A program made the translations under genes and the position numbers. From contig UBTY01000026.1 in assembly GCA_900468535.1 (NCBI GenBank), forward strand, positions 1 through 64,000: 64,000 nt of DNA. Direction: 5' to 3'. Origin of the DNA: Hyphomicrobiales bacterium (GTDB taxonomy: Bacteria; Pseudomonadota; Alphaproteobacteria; Rhizobiales; Rhizobiaceae). Positions 34,963 to 45,298 of the stretch are shown piece after piece. Numbering within the stretch: position 1 is the first letter of the stretch; each line of letters starts with the position of its first letter. The notes below the pieces were generated by a model, which did no database searches, had not been told where the DNA came from, and was given only the letters and a program-made list of their open reading frames with translations.

Positions 34963-37098
34963 TTACGCCAGAATTGCGAGCAGAAGCAGCGCGACGATGT
35001 TGGTGATCTTGATTGCGGGGTTCACGGCAGGACCTGCCGTATCCTTGTAGGGGTCTCCCACGGTATCGCCGGTCACGGAAGCCTTGTGGGCATCCGATCC
35101 CTTCATGTGACGAACGCCGTCCTTGTCGACGAATCCATCCTCGAACGACTTCTTGGCGTTGTCCCATGCGCCGCCGCCCGAGGTCATCGAGATCGCGACG
35201 AAGAGACCGTTGATGATCACGCCAAGGAGCGATGCGCCCAGCGCCGCGAAGGCCGATGCCTTCGAGCCCGAGATCACCAGAACGCCGAAGTAGACGACAA
35301 CAGGCGCAAGCACCGGCAGGAGCGACGGAATGATCATCTCCCGGATCGCCGCCTTCGTCAGAAGGTCAACGGCCTTGCCGTAGTCGGGCCGTTCCGTGCC
35401 CTGCATGATCCCGGGCTTCTGCTTGAACTGCAGGCGAACCTCTTCGACGATGGCACCGGCCGCGCGACCGACCGCCGTCATTGCGATGCCACCGAAGAGA
35501 TAGGGAATGAGGCCGCCGAAGATCAATCCGGCGACGACATAGGGATTCGAGAGGTCGAATGAAATGTCGCCGATGCCTGCGAAATAAGGGTACTTGTCGC
35601 CATTGGCGGCAAAGTACTTGAGGTCGTAGGAATAGGCGGCAAACAGGACCAGCGCGCCGAGACCGGCCGAGCCGATCGCATAGCCCTTGGTAACGGCCTT
35701 CGTCGTGTTGCCGACAGCGTCGAGCGCGTCGGTCGACTTGCGTACTTCAGGTGGCAGATGCGACATTTCCGCAATGCCGCCGGCGTTGTCCGTTACCGGG
35801 CCGAAGGCATCGAGAGCCACGATCATACCGGCAATGCCGAGCATGGCAGTAACGGCAATACCGGTTCCGAAGAGGCCACCCAGCTGGTAGGTTGCGAGGA
35901 TGCCGCCGACGATGACGATCGCCGGGAGTGCCGTCGATTCAAGAGAGACGGCAAGGCCCTGGATCACGTTGGTTCCGTGGCCGGTAACCGAGGCCTGTGC
36001 GATCGAATTCACCGGCCGCTTGTTCGTGCCGGTGTAGTATTCGGTGATCACCACGATCAATGCGGTGACGACCAGACCGACCAGACCGCAAATGAAGAGA
36101 TCGGTGCCTGTCGTCTCGACACCGCCGAGCGTTCCGACGGATCCCCAGCCGATGGTCAATGACGTCGCAGCGCCGAGGCCGACGATCGACAGCAGGCCGG
36201 TAACGATCAGCCCCTTGTATAGGGCACCCATGATCGAGCCGTTGCTGCCGAGCTTGACGAAGAAAGTTCCGATGATCGAGGTGATGATGCAGGCGCCGCA
36301 GATCGCCAGCGGGTAGATCATGGCCGACTGCAGGATCGGTGCGCCGGCAAAGAAGATGGATGCCAGAACCATCGTCGCGACCACGGATACGGCATAGGTC
36401 TCGAACAGGTCGGCCGCCATGCCTGCGCAATCGCCGACGTTGTCACCGACGTTGTCGGCAATGGTGGCCGGATTGCGTGGATCGTCCTCGGGAATGCCTG
36501 CTTCGACCTTGCCGACGAGGTCACCTCCAACGTCTGCGCCCTTTGTGAAGATACCGCCGCCGAGACGAGCGAAGATCGAAATCAGGGACGCGCCGAAGCC
36601 GAGCGCGACCAGGGAATCGACAACCTCGCGCGAGCCAGCCTCGTGGCCGAGAATGACGGTCAGCACATAGTAATAGATGGAGACACCGAGAAGCGCGAGA
36701 CCGGCGACAAGCATGCCGGTGATCGCGCCCGATTTGAAGGCGATTTCCAGCCCTGCAGAAAGACTATGAGACGACGCCTGAGCCGTGCGGACGTTGGCGC
36801 GGACGGAAACGTGCATGCCTATGAAGCCAGCAGCGCCCGACAAAACGGCACCAATAAGAAAGCCGATTGCAGCTGTGCTGGAGAGTAGCAGCCAGGCTGC
36901 GATGAAGACAACGATACCGACAATGGCAATGGTCTTGTACTGACGCGTCAGATAAGCCTGCGCGCCTTCGCGGATATAGCCCGCGATCTCCTGCATGCGG
37001 CTATTGCCCTGATCGGCAGAAAGCACCGATCGGGTTGCCCAGATGGCGTAAACCACCGAGAGCAGACCGCATGCTATTACGCATAAAAGAATGGTCAT
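34963..37098 (-). CDS. hppA: proton-translocating membrane pyrophosphatase
   Basis: This 711-residue membrane enzyme with about 16 TM segments hydrolyses pyrophosphate to pump H+. Conserved features are [48 protein letters not shown] and the C-terminal [18 protein letters not shown]. The segment [10 protein letters not shown] has Lys where K+-dependent enzymes have Ala, so it should be K+-independent. I chose ATG 37098 with GGAGGAAAG upstream; 37215 adds a non-hydrophobic leader. It stands alone, sharing a terminator with bamE. Confidence 0.95.
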   Translation of the reverse strand: MTILLCVIACGLLSVVYAIWATRSVLSADQGNSRMQEIAGYIREGAQAYLTRQYKTIAIVGIVVFIAAWLLLSSTAAIGFLIGAVLSGAAGFIGMHVSVRANVRTAQASSHSLSAGLEIAFKSGAITGMLVAGLALLGVSIYYYVLTVILGHEAGSREVVDSLVALGFGASLISIFARLGGGIFTKGADVGGDLVGKVEAGIPEDDPRNPATIADNVGDNVGDCAGMAADLFETYAVSVVATMVLASIFFAGAPILQSAMIYPLAICGACIITSIIGTFFVKLGSNGSIMGALYKGLIVTGLLSIVGLGAATSLTIGWGSVGTLGGVETTGTDLFICGLVGLVVTALIVVITEYYTGTNKRPVNSIAQASVTGHGTNVIQGLAVSLESTALPAIVIVGGILATYQLGGLFGTGIAVTAMLGIAGMIVALDAFGPVTDNAGGIAEMSHLPPEVRKSTDALDAVGNTTKAVTKGYAIGSAGLGALVLFAAYSYDLKYFAANGDKYPYFAGIGDISFDLSNPYVVAGLIFGGLIPYLFGGIAMTAVGRAAGAIVEEVRLQFKQKPGIMQGTERPDYGKAVDLLTKAAIREMIIPSLLPVLAPVVVYFGVLVISGSKASAFAALGASLLGVIINGLFVAISMTSGGGAWDNAKKSFEDGFVDKDGVRHMKGSDAHKASVTGDTVGDPYKDTAGPAVNPAIKITNIVALLLLAILA

Positions 37099-37313
37099 TT
37101 CGCTCTTTCCTCCAAAAGAGCCGGAGCTCACTCCCTCTCCGGCTGCGAATACGCCGACTCGATTTCCTCCCACAGAAATGCTGCAACGCCGAGTGGAGAT
37201 TGCGTGGTGGAACAAACGACGTCAAGCCCCGCAGGGGCTGAAAACCCTTACGGAGCAACGGGAAAGGAGGAATGGCCAAAATGGCGGAACGCTCGACGGA
37301 GAGCGTTCAGGCC

Positions 37314-37796
37314 CTATTTTTTGGCGTCGCCGCGCACCTGCTTGGCAATGCGATCAAGAACCGCATTCACCAATTTCGGCTCGTCTTCGCTGAAGAAGGC
37401 CTGCGCGATCTCTACATATTCGGTAACGATGACCGCCACCGGCACGTCCTTGCGCTCGAGTATTTCGAACACGCCGGCGCGCAGGATGGCGCGAACCGTG
37501 CTGTCCAGGCGCGACAACGCCCAATCGTCCTGAAGCGCTGATGCGATCAAGGGATCGAGGCGCGTCTGCTCGCGAACCACGCCCGAGACGATGGAGCGGA
37601 ACCAGGAAGCATCGGCCTTCAGGTAGGTCTCACCGTCGAGCTCCTGACCGAGGCGATGCGCTTCATACTCGGCAACAATTTCGAGGACGCCGGTTCCACC
37701 GATGTCCATCTGATAGAGCGCCTGAACCGCGGCGAGACGCGCAGCGCCCCGCTGGTTGGCCGTCTTGACCGGACGCTCCGAGTTTTCGTTCGTCAT
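37314..37796 (-). CDS. nusB: transcription antitermination factor NusB
   Basis: This 160-residue helical protein acts with NusE (S10) at boxA RNA in rRNA antitermination. It shows [17 protein letters not shown], a middle [14 protein letters not shown], and [35 protein letters not shown]. It starts three bases after the ribH stop, so it is translationally coupled, as in many bacteria. Confidence 0.92.
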   Translation of the reverse strand: MTNENSERPVKTANQRGAARLAAVQALYQMDIGGTGVLEIVAEYEAHRLGQELDGETYLKADASWFRSIVSGVVREQTRLDPLIASALQDDWALSRLDSTVRAILRAGVFEILERKDVPVAVIVTEYVEIAQAFFSEDEPKLVNAVLDRIAKQVRGDAKK

Positions 37797-37799
37797 TCT

Positions 37800-38255
37800 T
37801 TATGCACCCAACTTCTTTTTCAGCTCGATCATCGTGAGAGCCGCACGAGCAGCAAAGCCGCCCTTGTCCTTGTCGGAACGGCGCACACGCGCCCATGCCT
37901 GTTCGTCATTCTCAACTGTCAAAATGCCGTTGCCAAGAGCAAGCGATTCACTGACCGCAAGATCCATCAACGCACGCGAGGATTCATTCGACACGATATC
38001 GAAGTGATATGTTTCGCCACGAATGACCATGCCGAGGGCGACATAGCCGTCGTAGTTCGTGCCTTCATTGTCTGCTCCATCGAGCGCCATGGCAATGGCC
38101 GCGGGGATCTCGAGAGCACCCGGCACGGTCACGACATCGTAAGTGGCTCCGGCCTCCTTCAGTGCGAAGGTCGCGCCTTCGAGGAGTGCATCTGCCATAT
38201 CGTCATAGAAACGGGCTTCGACGATCAGAATATGGGGAGCGGTTTCGCGCGCCAT
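37800..38255 (-). CDS. ribH: 6,7-dimethyl-8-ribityllumazine synthase
   Basis: This 151-residue enzyme condenses 5-amino-6-ribitylaminouracil with dihydroxybutanone phosphate to make lumazine. It shows [57 protein letters not shown] and [15 protein letters not shown]. The His in TYHFD is the catalytic base. It is the riboflavin-operon form of ribH, 409 bases from ribE and coupled to nusB. Confidence 0.93.
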   Translation of the reverse strand: MARETAPHILIVEARFYDDMADALLEGATFALKEAGATYDVVTVPGALEIPAAIAMALDGADNEGTNYDGYVALGMVIRGETYHFDIVSNESSRALMDLAVSESLALGNGILTVENDEQAWARVRRSDKDKGGFAARAALTMIELKKKLGA

Positions 38256-38664
38256 GCTTCACCTTCATTTCCTAGAGGACTTGCCACGCGGCAGGTCGCG
38301 GTCAAAACACGCCTTAGTGCGAATGGCAAGCAAATTCGGCTCATGTGCTGGATGCGGAATGTGAAATTTATGCAGCGCGAAAGCCGGACAAGAAACTTCG
38401 CCTAGCCGGAGATCAACCGCGCGACCAGTCGCATTGACACTTCGTGATTTTATTTCAGTAACTTAGGCCCGCGAAACGGCTTTCGGCCGCGACAATCCCA
38501 TCGCGCTACGCCGAGAATCCGCACGCGACCGCCGCGTGAAAGTTCGAAACATCGTCAACGCCAATCAGGCTGCCGACGGTAGCACAGCGTTCTTCACGCG
38601 CCAGCATCCGAACGAACCGGCGGCGGTCTGCTGCCTGTTCGGTGCTATCAGAGTGAAGATTGCC
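38256..38664 (-). other. 409-base gap between ribE and ribH
   Basis: No gene is supported here. I read it for an FMN riboswitch core and did not find the conserved elements. It is unusually long for the middle of a riboflavin operon and is likely to hold a separate ribH-nusB promoter and leader. Confidence 0.5.
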
Positions 38665-39285
38665 CTACTCGGACTTTGCTGCGGGAAATTCCGCCAGCCT
38701 GGCAGCGTAGCGTGCCATCGTATCTACTTCGAAATTGACGAAGTCGCCCGCCTTACGCTGGCCCCAGGTCGTGACCTCAAGCGTGTGGCGGATCAGCAGG
38801 ACGTCAAAATCAGTGCCGTCGACCGCGTTGACCGTCAGCGATGTACCATCCAGGGCGATCGAGCCCTTGGGGGCAACGAACTTGGCAAGATGCTCGGGCG
38901 CGCGCAGGCGAAAGCGTGTCGCATCACCTTCTTCGATTACGGAGAGTATCTCGGCCTTGCCGTCGACATGGCCGGAGACAATGTGACCGCCCAACTCATC
39001 ACCGATCTTGAGCGAACGCTCGAGATTGATGCGGCTTCCTTCCGTCCACGTTCCGATCGTGGTGAGGCGCAGCGCCTCTTCCCAAGCTTCCACCTCGAAC
39101 CAGCGACCATTGCTGCCTTCATCAGGCAGCCCGGTCACCGTCAGGCAGATACCAGAGTGCGAGATCGAGGCGCCCATGTCGATAGTCGCCGGATCATAAG
39201 CCGTGGCGACACGCAGCTTGATGCCTTCCTTCAACGGGGAAACGGACTCGATCGTGCCAACGTCGGTGACAATTCCGGTAAACAT
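38665..39285 (-). CDS. ribE: riboflavin synthase, alpha chain
   Basis: This 206-residue enzyme dismutates two lumazine molecules into riboflavin. Two similar Lum_binding barrels are visible: MFTGIVTDVGTIESVSPLK with GASISHSGICLTVT, then IGDELGGHIVSGHVDGKAE with GSIALDGTSLTVNAV. Its start overlaps the ribD stop as TGATG (39287-39283), showing coupling; the frame could start at TTG 39288. Confidence 0.94.
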   Translation of the reverse strand: MFTGIVTDVGTIESVSPLKEGIKLRVATAYDPATIDMGASISHSGICLTVTGLPDEGSNGRWFEVEAWEEALRLTTIGTWTEGSRINLERSLKIGDELGGHIVSGHVDGKAEILSVIEEGDATRFRLRAPEHLAKFVAPKGSIALDGTSLTVNAVDGTDFDVLLIRHTLEVTTWGQRKAGDFVNFEVDTMARYAARLAEFPAAKSE

Positions 39286-40394
39286 CAAACTTCTCTTTCG
39301 TATTCGTCCAGGCGATCGTCGCCAAATATGGAAGTGCCCCTGTGCAGGAAGCCCGATGGCATATCGGTCTTCGTCACCGGCGATTCAATACCGCCCTGCC
39401 CGATCACAGCTGGCCCCTGATAGAGAAGAATGCGATCGACATAGCCTGAGTCGAGGAAGAGCTTTGCAGTTCTGGCCCCGCCTTCGACAAGCACCGACGA
39501 AATGCCCCGGGAGGCAAGCGCCGGCAGCAGTTCGTCCAGCCGAGATGGGTCGCTTTGCACGACCTCCACTCCCGCCTCGTCCAGCGCCTGGCGGCGCGCA
39601 AGGAAAGCCGTGTCCTCGCTATTGTCAAAACGCGGAGGCTCCTTTGCGATCACGATGACAGGAACCTGGCGCGCGGTCGAAACGAGCTTACTGCCGAGCG
39701 GCAGTTGCAGGTTCTCGTCTAGAACGATGCGAACAGGCGAACGATCCTCAAGGCCTGGGATACGAACGGTCAGAAGCGGATCGTCTGCGATTGCCGTTCC
39801 GATGCCAACGAGGATCGCATTGGTCTCCGCGCGGAGTTTCTGGACTTCGGCACGCGCAAGCGGACCGGTGATCGCAATCTGACCCTCACCCCTCTTGCCG
39901 ATCATCCCATCCGCAGAAACTGCAAGTTTGAGAATCACATAGGGGCGGTTCTTCGTCTGCCGCGTCAGGTAGGCAGCGAGCGATCGCTTGCCTTCCTCTT
40001 CGAGAAGACCGGCCTCGACCTCGATGCCGGCATCGCGCAGCATGGAAATGCCCCTGCCGGAAACGCGCGGATCGGGATCGGTCACACTGATCACGACGCG
40101 AGCAACGCCCGAGGCAATCAATGCGTCGGCACAGGGCGGCGTCTTGCCATGATGGGAGCAGGGTTCAAGCGTGACGTAAGCAGTGGCGCCAAGCGCCAAA
40201 TCACCCGCTTCGGCCAGAGCCTGCGGCTCCGCATGCGGACGACCGCCGACTGCGGTGGTGCCGCGCCCGACGATCTGCCCGTCACGAACGACGACGCAGC
40301 CGACCGACGGATTGGTGGATGTCTGGCCAAGATGCAGGAGACCCAGCCGGATCGCCTCCTGCATGAAACGCGCGTCGTCTTCCGAAGCGCTCAT
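39285..40394 (-). CDS. ribD: bifunctional riboflavin biosynthesis deaminase/reductase
   Basis: This 369-residue enzyme performs the deamination and then the reduction of the pyrimidine intermediate. The N-terminal deaminase has HAEPQAL and PCSHHGKTPPCADAL (zinc His and Cys ligands). The C-terminal NADPH-dependent reductase has RPYVILKLAVSADGMIG, ETNAILVGIGTAIADDPLLTVR and SVLVEGGARTAKLFLDSG. It follows nrdR by three bases and overlaps ribE. Confidence 0.94.
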   Translation of the reverse strand: MSASEDDARFMQEAIRLGLLHLGQTSTNPSVGCVVVRDGQIVGRGTTAVGGRPHAEPQALAEAGDLALGATAYVTLEPCSHHGKTPPCADALIASGVARVVISVTDPDPRVSGRGISMLRDAGIEVEAGLLEEEGKRSLAAYLTRQTKNRPYVILKLAVSADGMIGKRGEGQIAITGPLARAEVQKLRAETNAILVGIGTAIADDPLLTVRIPGLEDRSPVRIVLDENLQLPLGSKLVSTARQVPVIVIAKEPPRFDNSEDTAFLARRQALDEAGVEVVQSDPSRLDELLPALASRGISSVLVEGGARTAKLFLDSGYVDRILLYQGPAVIGQGGIESPVTKTDMPSGFLHRGTSIFGDDRLDEYEREV

Positions 40395-40397
40395 CAG

Positions 40398-40874
40398 CTA
40401 GTTATCCAGGGGATCACGGGCGATCTTGGCGTTGATTTCCGAGATGACCTTCTCGAAATCCTCAGCGTGCGAGAAATCCCGGTAGACCGAGGCGTAGCGA
40501 ACGAAACCGACATCATCGAGGCTTTTCAGGGCTTCAAGCACCTGCAGGCCGATCTGCTCGGATCCGATTTCCACTTCACCGGAGCTTTCTAGTCGCCGGA
40601 CGATGCCGGAAACGGCGCGCTCGATGCGATCGCGGTCGACCGGCCGTTTGCGCAGCGCGATCTCGAAGGACTTAACCAGCTTGTCGCGGTCGAAAGGCAC
40701 CTTGCGGCCAGTCTTCTTGACCACCATGAGCTCGCGCAGCTGCACGCGCTCGAAGGTGGTGAAGCGGCCACCGCAGTCGGGACAAATACGCCTGCGGCGG
40801 ATGGACGTATTGTCCTCCGCCGGGCGTGAATCCTTGACCTGTGTGTCTTCCGATCCGCAGAATGGGCAGCGCAT
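40398..40874 (-). CDS. nrdR: transcriptional repressor NrdR
   Basis: This 158-residue ATP/dATP-sensing repressor of ribonucleotide reductase genes has an N-terminal zinc ribbon with MRCPFCGS and [15 protein letters not shown], and an ATP-cone domain ([19 protein letters not shown] onwards). It lies between glyA and ribD, nine bases after glyA, in the usual alphaproteobacterial order. Confidence 0.95.
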   Translation of the reverse strand: MRCPFCGSEDTQVKDSRPAEDNTSIRRRRICPDCGGRFTTFERVQLRELMVVKKTGRKVPFDRDKLVKSFEIALRKRPVDRDRIERAVSGIVRRLESSGEVEIGSEQIGLQVLEALKSLDDVGFVRYASVYRDFSHAEDFEKVISEINAKIARDPLDN

Positions 40875-40883
40875 GCGCTATCC

Positions 40884-42182
40884 TTAGCCGATGTAGTCGT
40901 ACATTGGGAAGCGGTTGGTCAAGTTGACCACCTTATCCCGCACGGCTGCTTCGACGCTGGCATTGCCCTCGTCGGAATTGGCGGCCTTCAGGCCATCGAG
41001 AACCTCGACGATGAGATTGCCGATTTCCTTGAATTCCGCTTCCTTGAAGCCGCGGGTCGTGCCAGCAGGCGCACCGAGGCGGACGCCCGAGGTGACGAAG
41101 GGCTTTTCAGGGTCGAACGGGATGCCGTTCTTGTTGCAGGTGACGTAGGCGCGGCCAAGCGCTGCCTCGGCGCGCTTGCCGGTGGCGTTCTTCTTGCGAA
41201 GGTCGACCAGCATCAGGTGATTGTCGGTGCCGCCGGAGACGACGTCGAGGCCGCCTGCGATCAGGGTTTCGGCAAGCGCCTTGGCGTTTTTGACGATCTG
41301 GGCCGCGTAGTCCTTGAACTCGGGCTGCAGCGCTTCACCGAAGGCAACGGCCTTGGCGGCGATGATGTGCATGAGCGGACCGCCCTGCAGACCCGGGAAG
41401 ACAGCCGAGTTGAACTTCTTCGCCAGATCTTCGTCGTTCGTCAGGATGACACCACCGCGCGGGCCGCGCAGCGACTTGTGGGTCGTGGTCGTGGCAACAT
41501 GGCAGTGCGGGAACGGCGACGGATGCTGGCCACCGGCAACGAGACCGGCGATGTGGGCCATGTCGACCATGAGGTAGGCGCCGACTTCATCGGCGATCTC
41601 GCGGAAGCGCTTCCAGTCCCAGATGCGGGAGTAAGCGGTGCCGCCGGCGATGATCAGCTTCGGCTTGTGGGTACGGGCCTTCTCGGCGACGTCGTCCATG
41701 TCGAGCAGGTTGTCACCTTCGCGAACGCCGTAGGACACGACGTTGAACCACTTGCCGGACATGTTGACCGGCGAACCGTGGGTCAGGTGACCGCCCGAGT
41801 TGAGGTCGAGGCCCATGAAGGTGTCGCCCGGCTGCAGGAGCGCCAGGAAGACGGCCTGGTTCATCTGCGAACCGGAGTTCGGCTGAACGTTGGCGAAGTT
41901 GACGCCGAAGAGCTTCTTGGCGCGTTCGATCGCGAGTTCTTCGGCGATGTCGACGAACTGGCAGCCGCCATAGTAGCGCTTGCCCGGATAACCTTCGGCG
42001 TACTTGTTGGTCATGATGGAGCCCTGGGCTTCCAGAACCGCACGGGAAACGATGTTTTCCGAAGCGATCAGCTCGATCTCGTGACGCTGGCGGCCGAGTT
42101 CCTTTTGGATCGAGCCGAAAATTTCCGGATCGGTATCGGCAAGCGAGCGATTGAAGAAGGTCTGGGTGGAAGCATTGGTCAT
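40884..42182 (-). CDS. glyA: serine hydroxymethyltransferase
   Basis: This 432-residue PLP enzyme converts serine and tetrahydrofolate to glycine and methylene-tetrahydrofolate. It shows [28 protein letters not shown] and the PLP lysine in [14 protein letters not shown] chose ATG 42182 because GAGGAGCC lies 6 bases before it; 42197 adds five residues. It heads the glyA-nrdR-ribD-ribE run. The glycine and one-carbon products feed purine and flavin synthesis. Confidence 0.95.
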   Translation of the reverse strand: MTNASTQTFFNRSLADTDPEIFGSIQKELGRQRHEIELIASENIVSRAVLEAQGSIMTNKYAEGYPGKRYYGGCQFVDIAEELAIERAKKLFGVNFANVQPNSGSQMNQAVFLALLQPGDTFMGLDLNSGGHLTHGSPVNMSGKWFNVVSYGVREGDNLLDMDDVAEKARTHKPKLIIAGGTAYSRIWDWKRFREIADEVGAYLMVDMAHIAGLVAGGQHPSPFPHCHVATTTTHKSLRGPRGGVILTNDEDLAKKFNSAVFPGLQGGPLMHIIAAKAVAFGEALQPEFKDYAAQIVKNAKALAETLIAGGLDVVSGGTDNHLMLVDLRKKNATGKRAEAALGRAYVTCNKNGIPFDPEKPFVTSGVRLGAPAGTTRGFKEAEFKEIGNLIVEVLDGLKAANSDEGNASVEAAVRDKVVNLTNRFPMYDYIG

Positions 42183-42280
42183 GGGCGGGCTCCTCAACTG
42201 GAATGCGCGAAGGTATTAGCGCCCTGCCCTGCCAAGGGCAATACGGAGAACGACATTTGCTAGGCAATCTACGCGCAACA

Positions 42281-42310
42281 AAAAACCGCGCTTCGAAAAG
42301 CGCGGTTTTT
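42281..42310 (-). terminator. terminator of the L,D-transpeptidase gene
   Basis: AAAAACCGCGCTT (42281-42293) and AAGCGCGGTTTTT (42298-42310) are perfect 13-base arms with a CGAA loop. On the minus strand it follows the L,D-transpeptidase stop (42334) and precedes the glyA promoter. Confidence 0.92.
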
Positions 42311-42333
42311 GATCGCAAGGCTCGCCGAAACGA

Positions 42334-43638
42334 TTACTGAACCGGCTGTTCGGTGCCCGCAGTGGTATCGAGAGCGAGTTCGGCGTTACCGTCCATCTGA
42401 TAGATATCGTCGCGGAACTGGACGACGCCGTCAGGCATGCCCCAGGCCGAAATGTAAACGAAGTAGACCGGTACTTCTTCCGAAAGCTTGATCGGCGTGT
42501 TCACGCGGCTGGCGATGACCTGCTCCATCTGCTGACGCGACCACGGCGGGGTATCGCGCAGCAGCCAGTTGGTCAGATCGCGAACGTTCTGAACGCGAAC
42601 GCAGCCTGAGGACTCGAAACGCATGAGCTTGTTGAACAGGCCCTGCTGCGGCGTGTCGTGCATGTACTCGCCGTTCTTGTTGTAGAAATTGATCTTGGTC
42701 GACGCCATTGCGTTGATCTTGCCCGGATCCTGACGGAACATCAGGTTCGGCGCCTTCTCGGCGTTCCAGTCGATCGTCTCGGGCGCCACTTCGTTGCCCT
42801 TGCCGTCGATCAGGCGAATGGAGTTCTTCTCGAGATAGGTCGGATCCTTGCGCATCAGCGGCACGATGTCCTTTTCGACGATCGAGCGCGGTGCGGTCCA
42901 GTAAGGATTGAGGATGACTTCGTAGATCTTCGAGTTGACAAGATGGGTCGGGCGGCTGAGGCGGCCGACGATCGCATTGTGGCGGGTCGCGACGCTGCCG
43001 TCTTCAACAGCTTCGACATAGGCCGCCGGAATGTTGACCATCACGTGACGACGGCCCATGTCCTCGGGGCAGGTCTGGATGCGGATCAGGTTGGTGTTCA
43101 GCTGCTGCAGGCGAACATCGGCGGGGATGTTCATCGCCTTCAGCGTGAACTCGCCGATGACGCCGTCTGCCGGCAAACCATGACGAGCCTGGAAGCGCTT
43201 AACCGCGCCATCGACATAGGAGTCGAAAGCGCTGGAAATGCCGGCTTCGCGTGGCAGATCGCCGGTGACGATCAGACGCTGACGCAGGCTCTGAATGGAC
43301 GGATCGGTCACGCCAATCTGGAGGCGCTGCTGGCTCGGAGTGACTTCAGGCCAGCCACCGGCTGCGGCAATCTGTTGATACTGGGCAATCGCCTGCTGGA
43401 TGCTCGGTACCGACTGGGGGCCAAGGATCGGCGTGTTCGAAACAACCGCCGTTGCCGTACGAGATGCTGCCTTCGCATCGAACTGGTCGTCCCAATCACC
43501 GCGCTGCGGAGCAGCGATCAGCGAATCGACAGCCGATTGCGCCAACGCCGGAGCTGCAATGGCACTCGCACCAATCATTGCCGCGGACGTCAAAAACGCC
43601 CGCCGAGAGAAAGCTTCAGTTCCGATTTTCTTCGACAT
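42334..43638 (-). CDS. L,D-transpeptidase with peptidoglycan-binding domain (YcbB-like)
   Basis: This 434-residue periplasmic enzyme makes 3-3 cross-links or anchors proteins to peptidoglycan. It has a Tat-like signal (SRRAFLTSA, cleaved near ALAQ), a PG_binding_1 repeat (DGAVKRFQARHGLPADGVIGEFT, near 150), and a YkuD catalytic domain with YMHDTPQQGLFNKL and SSGCVRVQNVRDL. The Cys in SSGCVRV is the nucleophile. Together with the LdtR-type gene upstream it resembles the Liberibacter ldtR-ldtP pair. The 442-base gap upstream probably holds the controlled promoter. Confidence 0.9.
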   Translation of the reverse strand: MSKKIGTEAFSRRAFLTSAAMIGASAIAAPALAQSAVDSLIAAPQRGDWDDQFDAKAASRTATAVVSNTPILGPQSVPSIQQAIAQYQQIAAAGGWPEVTPSQQRLQIGVTDPSIQSLRQRLIVTGDLPREAGISSAFDSYVDGAVKRFQARHGLPADGVIGEFTLKAMNIPADVRLQQLNTNLIRIQTCPEDMGRRHVMVNIPAAYVEAVEDGSVATRHNAIVGRLSRPTHLVNSKIYEVILNPYWTAPRSIVEKDIVPLMRKDPTYLEKNSIRLIDGKGNEVAPETIDWNAEKAPNLMFRQDPGKINAMASTKINFYNKNGEYMHDTPQQGLFNKLMRFESSGCVRVQNVRDLTNWLLRDTPPWSRQQMEQVIASRVNTPIKLSEEVPVYFVYISAWGMPDGVVQFRDDIYQMDGNAELALDTTAGTEQPVQ

Positions 43639-44080
43639 TCATCCCAACCACTAAATTGCCGCTGCTTGAGAGACCGGCGGCCTTTGCGCTATCCCTGCGA
43701 GAACGCAGATTCCTATCAACCGGTTGCTACGGCGCACTGCACGATTTCGCTCCCTGCCATCACATGATTGCGAGCAGGTGGCGCGAGGCTTTCGGACCTC
43801 TGATCGATAAGGGCCATTTCCGTATGTTTCCGCTGACATGCTAATATGGCCAATTCGTGTCGCGCGAAACAATACTCAACCATCAGTAGATCGTCGCGAC
43901 CCGACAAACCATTCCATTGCATAAAACGTGCCGGTTAATAGCGGCTAAAAAGCGGCTTGAATACGGGGCTTGGCGCTTGTCTGCGATGCGTTGCAAAGAT
44001 GCCACGACAGCGCAAACGACAAAACCGGATGCGCAGGGAACGCATCCGGTTTTCGTTGACCTTGGAGGAGGTCGCTAATG
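43639..44080 (-). other. 442-base gap between ldtR-type gene and L,D-transpeptidase gene
   Basis: The only supported feature inside is a terminator (44021-44053) for the upstream regulator gene. The open frames on both strands have no ribosome binding site and atypical composition. The part next to 43639 should carry the L,D-transpeptidase promoter. Confidence 0.55.
44021..44053 (-). terminator. terminator of the ldtR-type gene
   Basis: AAAACCGGATGCG (44021-44033) and CGCATCCGGTTTT (44041-44053) are perfect 13-base arms with a 7-base loop. Read on the minus strand it ends the regulator gene, which stops at 44081. Confidence 0.88.
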
Positions 44081-44596
44081 TCAGAGGCGATACAGGATCT
44101 GGTCGTTCCAGAACCGATCGAGACGCGTCAGCAGCTTGTTCATCTGCGTGAACTCGTCGGTGCCGATGCCGCCGACCTTGTCGATCGAGGCAATGTGGCG
44201 TTCGTAGAGCTTGGCAACGGTTTCCGCGATGTCCTGGCCGGTTTCCGTCAGGCTGATGCGAACCGAGCGACGATCGATGCGCGAGCGCTGATGGTTGATG
44301 AAGCCGAGGTCTACGAGCTTCTTGACGTTGTAGGAAACGTTGGAGCCCAGATAGTAACCGCGGGAGCGAAGTTCGCCGGCGGTCAGCTCGGAGTTGCCGA
44401 TGTTGAAGAGAAGAAGAGCCTGGACGGCGTTGACGTCGCTGCGACCCTGACGGTCGAACTCGTCCTTGATGACGTCGAGGAGACGGCGGTGGAGACGTTC
44501 AACAAGATGAAGGGATTCCATGTAAAGATCACGGATGCCCTGCTCCTGCTGGTCACGGAAGCTCGATACCGCCTGCGGCTTGATTTTCGTGTTCAT
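44081..44596 (-). CDS. ldtR: LdtR-type MarR-family regulator
   Basis: This 171-residue winged-helix protein has a MarR-like core: VNAVQALLLFNIGNSELTAGEL, RGYYLGSNVSYNVKKLVDLGF, then INHQRSRIDRRSVRISLTETG (the wing). It matches LdtR, known in Liberibacter asiaticus as a regulator of an L,D-transpeptidase and of osmotic tolerance. The gene upstream of the L,D-transpeptidase in the same orientation here fits that role. Its own promoter lies in the 131 bases up to the DUF6163-like gene; the transpeptidase promoter should be in the gap downstream of its terminator. Confidence 0.87.
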   Translation of the reverse strand: MNTKIKPQAVSSFRDQQEQGIRDLYMESLHLVERLHRRLLDVIKDEFDRQGRSDVNAVQALLLFNIGNSELTAGELRSRGYYLGSNVSYNVKKLVDLGFINHQRSRIDRRSVRISLTETGQDIAETVAKLYERHIASIDKVGGIGTDEFTQMNKLLTRLDRFWNDQILYRL

Positions 44597-44727
44597 GATG
44601 ACTGCCTCACTGTTTTGTTTGGCGGTGTTGGTTTTCTTCCCGCCTTGAGACAGACCCTATCGAATACAAATAAAATTCTACTTAAACCGCAGGCTTAACA
44701 GCGCCTTACCGAAAACCCCGCGTTGTA

Positions 44728-45165
44728 TCAGGGTAAATCAACGCTTACCTGCTGCCGACGCCGGCGCTTCTCCTGCCAGAGCAGGAAACGGAAGACGCAG
44801 TATATTACGGCCACCAGAATGTGCAGCAGCACGACGAGGCGATTGGCGCCGAACGTCTCCGGCAGAAAGCCATACATGAGGATCTGGCAGCCCGCGGCGA
44901 GCACCCAGACAACGGGCCCCCACGAGACCGCAAGCCAGAGCCCCAGCGACGCGACAGGGAAAAGAACCGCAAGGCAGGTGCTTGCCACCTTCCACTGCAG
45001 GCTCAGGAGATCGAACCGGCCGGCACCGACAAGCGAGTAGCCAACCAGCATCGCCCAATATTGCAAGCCGAACCAGAAGCACGCAATCGCGATCAGCCGG
45101 AGAAACAGCAGGAAGAGCACGCTCGTCAGCGTTCGCTTCGGTATCGTGGTAGAATCAGCATCCAT
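44728..45165 (-). CDS. DUF6163-like membrane protein
   Basis: This 145-residue protein has about four TM segments (residues ~15-37, 47-66, 76-95, 102-124) and a basic C-terminus (EKRRRRQQ). It matches the rhizobial proteins seen between hemB and ldtR that are classed as DUF6163, by position and pattern rather than a known activity. ATG 45165 is chosen over 45210 to give a normal N-terminus. Confidence 0.65.
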   Translation of the reverse strand: MDADSTTIPKRTLTSVLFLLFLRLIAIACFWFGLQYWAMLVGYSLVGAGRFDLLSLQWKVASTCLAVLFPVASLGLWLAVSWGPVVWVLAAGCQILMYGFLPETFGANRLVVLLHILVAVIYCVFRFLLWQEKRRRRQQVSVDLP

Positions 45166-45298
45166 GGATTCAACAATAGGTTCGCGAGGACGGCTTCGCC
45201 AGCAATGCATTCGATTGCGGCCAATCGTCCGGTTTGGATTTGCGCACGCGCATGATAATCAGCGCGACATCAAATGGAACTGCTGAAAGTTGGAAGCC

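Noticed and set aside
38256-38664. FMN riboswitch before ribH
   Set aside because: The conserved RFN sequence blocks were not found when the gap was read on the minus strand.
38536-39420. 294-codon open frame opposite ribE
   Set aside because: It covers the ribE gene and the ends of its neighbours on the other strand; it is antisense shadow.
43651-43922. small open frames between the L,D-transpeptidase and ldtR genes
   Set aside because: They overlap each other, lack ribosome binding sites and have no protein-like pattern.
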